Shown piece after piece: positions 14,203 to 20,315 of a stretch of 20,315 bases of DNA. Source of the stretch: an uncultured Collinsella sp. (GTDB taxonomy: Bacteria; Actinomycetota; Coriobacteriia; Coriobacteriales; Coriobacteriaceae). Position 1 is the first letter of the stretch, and every line of letters starts with the position of its first letter. The stretch is taken from NCBI GenBank assembly GCA_902494555.1, contig CABUTR010000027.1, forward strand, positions 1 to 20,315, read 5' to 3'. Below the pieces are notes generated by a model. The model ran no database searches and was not told the DNA's origin. It saw only the letters and a list, made by a program, of their open reading frames with translations. A program made the translations under genes and the position numbers.

Positions 14203-15162
14203 TTAGTACTTGAAGAAGCCCTCGCCCGAGCTTTCGCCCAGCTTACCTTCGTCGAGCATTTTCTTGAGGACGGACGCCATAGCCTTAAAGTTGTAGGGCA
14301 TCATCATCTTTTTAAGCAGCGGGCTCACCAGGCCCGGGACCTTCTGATACTGCATAACGATGTTGTAGGCCGTCTGGATACCCACGGTGTCGAATACGCG
14401 GAATGGGCCCTTGGGAGCGCCAGTGCCGCGCGTCCACGCGAGATCGATGCTCTTGGGGTCACTCACGCCCGAGACATACAGGTCAAGGCCCGAAAGCAGC
14501 CACGGCACCAGCATGGAATTGAGCAGGTAGCCGTTCTTTTCCTTGTTGACGGGCAGGGCAAGCATGCGGATATCGTTGGCAAAGTCGACGAGCTCGTCGA
14601 AGTAGCGCTTGTCGGTTTGGCTCTGGGCCATGACCTCGGTCATGTTGTTCTTCCAGATGGAGTTGGCAAAGTGCAGCGACAGGTACTTCTCGGGGCGACC
14701 AGTGTACTTGGCAAAGGTGCTCGGCAGCAGCGTAGAGGAGTTCGTCACGACAACGCTCTTTTGCGGGAGGACCGGGGCGAGCTTCTTGTAGAAGTCGATT
14801 TTTGCCTGAGTGTCCTCGGCCATAGACTCGATGACCAGATCGGCATCGGCAACGGCCTTGGCCAGATCGAGCTCCAGCTTGAGCGTGGAGTAGGCACGCT
14901 CGACGGCAGCGAGTGCCACCTCCTTGTCGAAGGTCTGGTCGCTATCGGCGATGCCGGCACACCACTCGCCCGTACCATCCGCCATACCCTCGATTGCCGC
15001 GATGTACTCCTCGCGCACATGATCGATCTTGGGCTGGGTGCGGCCGATGCTGCCCTCGCTGCGCAGCCAAATCGTTACATCAAAGCCGCAGTAGGCAGCC
15101 TGAAAGGCAATCTGGCTTCCCAACACGCCGCCGCCGGCAACACAAACGGTCTTGTAGCTCAT
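14203..15162 (-). CDS. 3-hydroxyacyl-CoA dehydrogenase family protein
   Basis: 319 residues from the ATG at 15162, with GAGAGGAC about 9 nt upstream. The N-terminal Rossmann domain shows VAGGGVLGSQIA (8-19; G10, G12, G15), and VIESMAED at 110-117 is the usual motif at the end of the fold. The catalytic pair is kept at the family spacing: H164 in LSLHFAN and E176 in MTEVM, 12 residues apart. The usual HFFNP is altered to HFANS, followed by IWKNN. The C-terminal helical domain contains NGYLLNSMLVPWLLSGLDLY and ends with the typical SSGEGFFKY. Such enzymes oxidise (S)-3-hydroxyacyl-CoA with NAD(H), in butyrate-type or beta-oxidation chemistry; the substrate here is unproven. It is a single gene with a terminator at its stop. 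No thiolase, crotonase or acyl-CoA dehydrogenase is next to it. Confidence 0.88.
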   Translation of the reverse strand: MSYKTVCVAGGGVLGSQIAFQAAYCGFDVTIWLRSEGSIGRTQPKIDHVREEYIAAIEGMADGTGEWCAGIADSDQTFDKEVALAAVERAYSTLKLELDLAKAVADADLVIESMAEDTQAKIDFYKKLAPVLPQKSVVVTNSSTLLPSTFAKYTGRPEKYLSLHFANSIWKNNMTEVMAQSQTDKRYFDELVDFANDIRMLALPVNKEKNGYLLNSMLVPWLLSGLDLYVSGVSDPKSIDLAWTRGTGAPKGPFRVFDTVGIQTAYNIVMQYQKVPGLVSPLLKKMMMPYNFKAMASVLKKMLDEGKLGESSGEGFFKY

Positions 15163-15334
15163 GGGACGGTCCTCTCTTACGTAATTCCATAGATGTGTAT
15201 TTATTCAACCGTAAGGAGGACGCGCGCTGGAGGTGGGTTCTATAAACGGACGGTAATTTGCGGCGAACGGCAACACCTGTTCATTATCTCAGGGTTCCGA
15301 GGACGATTTTTTTGTGCCACCGAGACGTCGTTTG

Positions 15335-15459
15335 CGGAAGTATGCGGCAAATTCCGGAAGCCTTGAGCACACCCCGGTTTTCCGCCAATAAAACAGCAGG
15401 TACAGGGCTTGGACATATCTGGTGTGCTCGGCCTATTCAGATTTTGCCGCATACTTCCG
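15335..15459. repeat. Long nested inverted repeat (MITE-like element or structured RNA)
   Basis: The outer arms CGGAAGTATGCGGCAAA (15335-15351) and TTTGCCGCATACTTCCG (15443-15459) are perfect 17-bp inverted repeats. Inside, GAGCACACC (15365-15373) and GGTGTGCTC (15421-15429) add a perfect 9-bp stem, with GCC/GGC pairing between the two after a TT bulge. The terminal loop is 47 nt. No convincing target-site duplication flanks it and no transposase is nearby. Confidence 0.65.
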
Positions 15460-15466
15460 AAATCTG
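15438..15466. other. Small hairpin overlapping the right arm of the inverted repeat
   Basis: CAGATTT (15438-15444) and AAATCTG (15460-15466) form a 7-bp stem whose 15-nt loop is most of the right outer arm of the larger structure. The left arm region has a smaller counterpart (TTTGC 15331-15335 with GCAAA 15347-15351). The small hairpins and the long one cannot form fully at the same time. Confidence 0.4.
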
Positions 15467-15516
15467 AGTTCGCAAAGGGTGATAGTCTGGGCGTTTACGC
15501 AACATATGTCCAGCAA

Positions 15517-15551
15517 AAACGGGTGGTAGCCGGTACGGCTACCACCCGTTT
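15517..15551 (-). terminator. Intrinsic terminator of the giant activase/dehydratase-like gene
   Basis: AAACGGGTGGTAGCC (15517-15531) and GGCTACCACCCGTTT (15537-15551) form a perfect 15-bp stem with the 5-nt loop GGTAC. On the minus strand the stem runs into TTTTTGC. It begins about 29 nt past the stop codon. Confidence 0.9.
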
Positions 15552-15579
15552 GCCTCACATCTAGCCCAAAGTAGGCCGA

Positions 15580-18500
15580 CTACTTCTTAATGCCGCGTCC
15601 CAGGCGCTCGGCGACTGATGCCACGGCCTCCTCGCTGGCAGGTCCGCAGCTCACGCAGCCATCGTGGGCACGCATCTGGCCGGTGACCTCGTCCATCGCG
15701 AGCGGCGCCACCTTCTCGAGCTTAAAGCCCTTGCCGGCGCGCATGTTTTCCTTGGCCACACTGATCATGAGCTTAATGCGGTTGAGCTGGTTGACCTCGG
15801 ATGCACCGGGGTCGTAGTCCACCGCGACAATGTTGCTCTCGGGGTGCTGACGGCGCAGCTCCTTGATCACAGCCTTACCCACTACGTGGTTGGGCAGGCA
15901 CGCGAAGGGCTGCGTGCAGATGATGTTGGGCGCACCGTGGTCGATCAGGTCGAGCATCTCGGCCGTGAGCAGCCAGCCTTCGCCCATGTTGTTGCACACC
16001 GAAAGCACCGTACGAGCCTTGTCCGCCATGGTGCCAATGCGCTCGGGCGCCTCGAAGCGGCGGGACTTTTCGAGCATCTCCTCCACCGGCGTGCGCATCC
16101 AGTCCACCAGCTTAATGAGCGCCTGCATGCCAGCGCGCGCCGTGGCAGAGCTCCCCAGCTCGTCCTTCTGCAGCTCGGCGTTGCTCATGGAGTACAGGAA
16201 GAAGTCGAGCAGGCCCGGCACCACGGCCTCGCAGCCCTCGCGCTCGATAACGTCGACCACGTGGTTGTTGGCTGTGGGGTGGAACTTGACCAAGATCTCG
16301 CCAACCACGCCCACGCGCGGCTTGGTACCCTCGCCCACGAGCGGCATGGTGTCGAACGCGCGGATGGCCTCGCGAGCAAGCTTGGTGTAGTTATGCCTGT
16401 TGAACTTAGGCGCCAGCTTGCGGGCGCGCGCCATGTACTCCTCGTAGAGCGCGTTGGCGGCACCGGGCGTGGCCTCGTACGGGCGGCAGCGGTAGAGCAT
16501 CTGCATCATCACGTCGCCAAAGAGCACCGCGTACACGGCCTGCTTGAGCAGCGCCGGCGTAATCTTAAAGCCGGGGTTGTCCTCGCCGAGCGCCACGGCC
16601 GAAAGCGAGATCACCGGAATCTCGGGGTGGCCGCTCTCGCGCAGGGCCTTGCGGATGAGCGCGATGTAGTTGGTGGCACGGCAGCCGCCGCCGGTCTGGC
16701 TGATAACCACGGCTGTCTTGGACAGGTCGTATCGACCGCTCTCGATGGCCTCCATAATCTGGCCCGTCACCAGAATCGACGGGTAGCAAATGTCATTGTT
16801 CACATAGCGCAGGCCGGCCTCGACGGCGTCGTGATCGGTCGAGGGCAGCAGCTCCAAGTTGTAGCCGGCACCGCGGAATACCTCTTTGACCAAGTCAAAG
16901 TGGATCGGCGCCATCTGCGGGCACAGAATGGTGTAGCCCTCGTCGCGCATCTGCTCGGTAAAGGGCACTTTGGGCCACGCGGTCGAAGCACTCTCGCGCT
17001 GCGCCTCGAACGTGTACTTGCGGCTCGCGAACGCGGGGGCATCCGTGGAAGGCGCCACCGGCGCGGCATCGCCCTGCTCGTAGGCCTCGCCCGCGGCCGT
17101 GGCCTCGGCCAAGCGCTCGGCCTCCTGGTCCTTAAGCGCCGCCATGAGCGAGCGGATGCGGATGCGCGCGGCGCCCAGGTTGGACACCTCATCGATCTTG
17201 AGCACGGTGTAGATCTTGCCGCTGGCCTCCAGGATCTCCTGCACCTGGTCGGTGGTCAGAGCGTCCAGGCCGCAGCCGAAAGAGTTGAGCTGAATCAGGT
17301 CCAGGTCGTTGCGCATCGTCACAAAACGGGCGACGGCGTACAGGCGGCTGTGGTACATCCACTGGTCAACGACGCGAATCGGACGCTCGGGCTTTACCAG
17401 ATGCGCGAGCGAATCTTCGGTAAAGACCGCAAAGCCAAAGCTCGAGATAAGCTCGGGCAGGGCGTGGTTGATCTCGGGGTCGTTATGGTAAGGACGACCG
17501 GCAAGCACGATGCCGTGACCGCCGTGGTCCTCGACCCACTTGAGAGCCTCCTCGCCCATGGTCTGGATGTCCTCGTGGAAACGCGCATCGGCCTCAAAGG
17601 CAGCGTTGACGGCGGCATCGACCTCGGAGCGCGTGATCTTAGGACCGCGCACGCGGCCGCGACCGGCTTGCGCATCGGCCACGCGGTCGACGGCGAGCAC
17701 CTGGTACAGACGGCGCTTGAGCTCGGTCTTGTCGTGATAGGGCACAAACGGGTACAGGAACTCGATGTTCTGCTCGCGGATCTCGTCGATGTTGAGCGCC
17801 AGCGCCGTGGGGTAGCTCATGACGATGGGGCAGTTATAGCAGTTGCCTGCCGTCGGATCCTCCTTGCGCTCCCAGCGCACGCACGGCATCCAGATAAAGT
17901 CGACGTCACGGTCGATGAGGTTCATCACGTGGCCGTGGCTCATCTTGGCCGGATAGCACACGCTCTCGGACGGCATGGACTCAATGCCCGCCTGGTAGGT
18001 CTTTTTGCTCGACTGGTCGGACAGCTGCACGCTAAAGCCCAGGCGCGTAAAGAACGCGTGCCAGAAGGGGTAGTTCTCGTACATGTTGAGTGCGCGCGGG
18101 ATACCCACGGTGCCGCGCGGGGCCTCGTCGGGGCTCAGCACCTCGCGGTTAAACAGCAACTCGTTTTTCTTTTTGAAGAGGTTGGGGGCCTCGGTCTTCT
18201 GCTTTTTGTGGCCAGCGCCCTTCTCGCAGCGGTTGCCGGTAATGAAGCGCCTGCCGCCGCCAAAGTCGTTAACGGTGAGCTGGCAGTTGTTGGAGCAACG
18301 ACCGCAGCGGACATGCTTTTGCGTCACAGTGAGGTGCGCGATGTCCTCAGCCGAAAGGATGGTCGAGGTGCCATCGGCGCCGGCGCGATCGCGGGCGAGC
18401 AGTGCCGCACCGTAGGCGCCCATGCAGCCGGCAATGTCGGGGCGCACAGCATGAACGCCGGTAAGCTGCTCAAACGCACGCAGCGTGGCGTCGGACATAA

Positions 18501-20315
18501 AGGTGCCGCCTTGGACAATCACCTGGCTGCCGATCTCCTTGGGGTCGCGCAGCTTAATGACCTTGAACAGGGCATTCTTGATGACGGAATAGGACAGGCC
18601 GGCCGCGATGTCGCCCACCGTGGCGCCTTCCTTTTGCGCCTGCTTGACGCGCGAGTTCATAAAGACCGTACAGCGGCTGCCCAGGTCGACCGGGGCCTTG
18701 GCATGGATGGCGGCGTCGGCGAACGCGCGCACGTCCATGTTCATTGACACGGCGAAGCTCTCGATAAAGCTGCCGCAGCCCGACGAGCAGGCCTCGTTGA
18801 GCATGATGTGCTCAATCACGCCGTCCTTGACGCGCAGGCACTTCATGTCCTGGCCGCCGATGTCCAGGATAAACTCGACGCCGGGCAGGAATGCCTTGGC
18901 GCCGCGCAGGTGCGCAACGGTCTCGATCTCGCCCGAGTCGGCCTTGAGGGCCTCGATGAGTAGTGCCTCGCCGTAGCCTGTGGTGGTCACGTGGCCGATG
19001 GTGCAGCCCGCGGGGATGTGGTTGTAGAAATCGGCCATGATGACCTTGGCTGTGCCTAGGATGTCGCCGTTGTTGTTGCCGTACCAGGTGTGCAGCAGCT
19101 GACCGTCCTCGCCCACGAGCGCGGCCTTCATGGTGGTGGAGCCGGCGTCGATACCGATGAACACGCGGCCGGCGTAGCCATCGAGCTTGCCCTTGGGGAC
19201 GACTTCCTGGTCGTGGCGGCCCTTGAACTCGGCAAAGTCCTCGTCGGTGGCAAAGAGCGGATCCAGACGCTCGACCTCGGCACCCTGCGTGTCACCCAGG
19301 GCATCAATGGCCTCGATAAGCTGCGGGAACGTGCTGAGCTTGTTGGACTCGTGCGCCATGGCAGCGCCGCTCGCCACAAACAGGTGAGCGTTTTGGGGCA
19401 CGATACGGTGCTCCTCGTCCAGGTTGAGCGTAAGGTAGAAGCGGTGACGCAGCTCGGAGAGGTACTGCAGCGGGCCGCCCAGGAAGGCGACGTTGCCGCG
19501 GATGGGACGGCCGCACGCCAGGCCCGAGATGGTCTGGGTCACGACGGCCTGGAAGATGGAAGCGGCCACGTCCTCGGGGTGGGCACCCTCGTTGAGCAGC
19601 GGCTGGACGTCGGTCTTGGCAAAGACGCCGCAGCGGCTGGCGATGGGATAGATGGTGGTGGCGTTGGCCGCGAGCTCGTTGAGGCCGCTCGCGTCGGTGT
19701 GCAGCAGAGTGGCCATCTGATCGATGAACGCGCCCGTGCCGCCGGCGCAGGTGCCGTTCATGCGCTGCTCGATGCCGTTATCGAAGTAGATGATCTTGGC
19801 GTCCTCGCCGCCCAGCTCGATGGCGACATCAGTGGCCGGGATGAGGGTCTCGACGGCACGCTTGCTGGCGATGACCTCCTGGACAAACTCCAGGTCGAGC
19901 CACTGGGACAGCAGCAGGCCGCCCGAGCCGGTAATGGCGCAGGTCATCTGGGCCGTCGGCAGCACGGTCGCAGCGCCCTCGAACAGGTCGCGGGCGCAAG
20001 CGCGGACGTCGGTGTGATGGCGCTGGTACTTGGCGTACACGATCTGGTTGTCGTCGTTGAGCACGGCAAGCTTGACGGTGGTGGAACCTACGTCGATGCC
20101 CAGGTGCAGGTTGCCGCGGGCGTTCTCGGGGTTGAAGATCGCGCCTTCGGGGGCGCGGGCGTCGGGTGCGGGCTCGGCGGCGACGGACATGGCTGCGTCG
20201 GCGGCAAGCGTCTCCCCCGCCGTATTCTTGGCCTCGGCAACTGCCTCGGCAACTTTCTCGGCAGCCGCGGTCGCGGCCTTCTGCGCCGCGTCCACCACGG
20301 CGGGCGCGGCCTCGC
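15580..20315 (-). CDS. Giant fusion: tandem acyl-CoA dehydratase activase domains + DUF2229 + HgdB-like region (partial at the right edge)
   Basis: At least 1572 residues counted from a GTG at 20298. The frame stays open to the window edge with Ala/Pro-rich codons, so the true start may lie outside. Order: Ala-rich tail (1-60); first BadF/HgdC-type ASKHA ATPase (about 66-315) with GIDVGSTTVKLAVL, ELGGEDAK and NGTCAGGTGAF; second ATPase (about 380-637) with GIDAGSTTMKAAL, DIGGQDMK and NEACSSGCGSF; a cysteine cluster CGRCSNNC with C691 (665-691); DUF2229-like region (about 730-960) with PSESVCYPAK and NCYNCP; GRPYHNDPEINHALP (935-949); then an HgdB/COG3581-like part with NNDICYPSILVTGQI and QTGGGCRATN (1201-1210), ending in CVSCG (1548-1552). 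Activases reduce 2-hydroxyacyl-CoA dehydratases with ATP through a [4Fe-4S] cluster. The reaction of these fused versions is not established. It has its own terminator. Confidence 0.9.
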   Translation of the reverse strand, partial: EAAPAVVDAAQKAATAAAEKVAEAVAEAKNTAGETLAADAAMSVAAEPAPDARAPEGAIFNPENARGNLHLGIDVGSTTVKLAVLNDDNQIVYAKYQRHHTDVRACARDLFEGAATVLPTAQMTCAITGSGGLLLSQWLDLEFVQEVIASKRAVETLIPATDVAIELGGEDAKIIYFDNGIEQRMNGTCAGGTGAFIDQMATLLHTDASGLNELAANATTIYPIASRCGVFAKTDVQPLLNEGAHPEDVAASIFQAVVTQTISGLACGRPIRGNVAFLGGPLQYLSELRHRFYLTLNLDEEHRIVPQNAHLFVASGAAMAHESNKLSTFPQLIEAIDALGDTQGAEVERLDPLFATDEDFAEFKGRHDQEVVPKGKLDGYAGRVFIGIDAGSTTMKAALVGEDGQLLHTWYGNNNGDILGTAKVIMADFYNHIPAGCTIGHVTTTGYGEALLIEALKADSGEIETVAHLRGAKAFLPGVEFILDIGGQDMKCLRVKDGVIEHIMLNEACSSGCGSFIESFAVSMNMDVRAFADAAIHAKAPVDLGSRCTVFMNSRVKQAQKEGATVGDIAAGLSYSVIKNALFKVIKLRDPKEIGSQVIVQGGTFMSDATLRAFEQLTGVHAVRPDIAGCMGAYGAALLARDRAGADGTSTILSAEDIAHLTVTQKHVRCGRCSNNCQLTVNDFGGGRRFITGNRCEKGAGHKKQKTEAPNLFKKKNELLFNREVLSPDEAPRGTVGIPRALNMYENYPFWHAFFTRLGFSVQLSDQSSKKTYQAGIESMPSESVCYPAKMSHGHVMNLIDRDVDFIWMPCVRWERKEDPTAGNCYNCPIVMSYPTALALNIDEIREQNIEFLYPFVPYHDKTELKRRLYQVLAVDRVADAQAGRGRVRGPKITRSEVDAAVNAAFEADARFHEDIQTMGEEALKWVEDHGGHGIVLAGRPYHNDPEINHALPELISSFGFAVFTEDSLAHLVKPERPIRVVDQWMYHSRLYAVARFVTMRNDLDLIQLNSFGCGLDALTTDQVQEILEASGKIYTVLKIDEVSNLGAARIRIRSLMAALKDQEAERLAEATAAGEAYEQGDAAPVAPSTDAPAFASRKYTFEAQRESASTAWPKVPFTEQMRDEGYTILCPQMAPIHFDLVKEVFRGAGYNLELLPSTDHDAVEAGLRYVNNDICYPSILVTGQIMEAIESGRYDLSKTAVVISQTGGGCRATNYIALIRKALRESGHPEIPVISLSAVALGEDNPGFKITPALLKQAVYAVLFGDVMMQMLYRCRPYEATPGAANALYEEYMARARKLAPKFNRHNYTKLAREAIRAFDTMPLVGEGTKPRVGVVGEILVKFHPTANNHVVDVIEREGCEAVVPGLLDFFLYSMSNAELQKDELGSSATARAGMQALIKLVDWMRTPVEEMLEKSRRFEAPERIGTMADKARTVLSVCNNMGEGWLLTAEMLDLIDHGAPNIICTQPFACLPNHVVGKAVIKELRRQHPESNIVAVDYDPGASEVNQLNRIKLMISVAKENMRAGKGFKLEKVAPLAMDEVTGQMRAHDGCVSCGPASEEAVASVAERLGRGIKK

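Larger units (their letters stand above)
15163..15579. other. 417-bp region without a convincing gene
   Basis: It holds the upstream region of the dehydrogenase gene (nearest the gene, 15163-15300), a 125-nt nested inverted repeat (15335-15459), an overlapping small hairpin (15438-15466) and the terminator of the giant fusion gene (15517-15551). Two overlapping open frames of about 70 codons on opposite strands (15258-15467 plus, 15240-15452 minus) exist. Neither has a ribosome site or recognisable domain, and both are laid over the inverted repeat. Confidence 0.6.

Noticed and set aside
15258..15467. Roughly 70-codon frames on both strands in the 15.2-15.5 kb spacer as small proteins
   Set aside because: No ribosome site, no domain, mutually overlapping, and placed over the inverted repeat; composition looks non-coding.
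15664..18747. 1027-codon open frame on the plus strand opposite the giant fusion gene
   Set aside because: It mirrors the coding frame of a high-GC gene; its product is His/Arg/Gly/Val-rich with no domain, no suitable RBS was seen, and the opposite strand has multiple clear family motifs.

Overview
The window comes from a GC-rich, anaerobic, Gram-positive-type bacterium, most likely a gut Coriobacteriia member (Collinsella-like). This taxonomic guess is inference. It rests on the base composition, strong GGAGG/AAAGGAG ribosome-binding sites, the asp23-amaP envelope-stress cluster, lgt without any outer-membrane genes, an arylsulfotransferase remnant, and a very large 2-hydroxyacyl-CoA-dehydratase-activase-type fusion protein typical of strict anaerobes.

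Layout. From 1 to about 10.4 kb everything real is on the minus strand: a zinc-ribbon/DUF4013-like membrane protein cut by the left edge (1-1218); a YitT-family membrane protein (1368-2390); the amaP-DUF2273-asp23 operon (4072 down to 2597); yebC (4239-5045); a 727-aa polytopic DUF6020/GT-C-like membrane protein (5210-7393); lgt (7539-8360); a NifU C-terminal-domain scaffold (8470-8748); dCMP deaminase (8925-9443); and coaX (9527-10378). A divergent intergenic region leads into two plus-strand membrane-protein genes, an OPT-family transporter (10571-12274) and a DUF389 protein carrying an EF-hand-like loop (12490-13629). The minus strand then resumes with a broken arylsulfotransferase C-terminus (13644-14117), a 3-hydroxyacyl-CoA dehydrogenase (14203-15162), a 417-bp gene-free stretch holding a long nested inverted repeat, and a 1572+ residue tandem-activase/DUF2229/HgdB-like fusion that runs off the right edge.

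Most genes look like separate transcription units, because good intrinsic-terminator hairpins separate many of them. The amaP-DUF2273-asp23 set is the only clear operon: amaP and the DUF2273 gene overlap by 8 bp. The genes are mainly envelope maintenance (Asp23/AmaP, Lgt, YitT, OPT, DUF389), housekeeping metabolism (CoaX, dCMP deaminase, Nfu) and acyl-CoA chemistry (dehydrogenase, giant activase/dehydratase-like protein). No CRISPR array, tRNA, rRNA, transposase or phage gene was seen.

The most unusual sequence is non-coding. REP-like hairpins with a GGGACAGG loop core occur at three places. One 48-bp block is shared, inverted, between the 3' end of asp23 and the lgt/DUF6020 spacer. Separately, a 125-nt nested inverted repeat lies between the dehydrogenase and the giant fusion gene. 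The most unusual protein features are the tandem-activase fusion, the EF-hand-like loop in the DUF389 protein, and an orphan RBS plus start codon in front of the arylsulfotransferase remnant.
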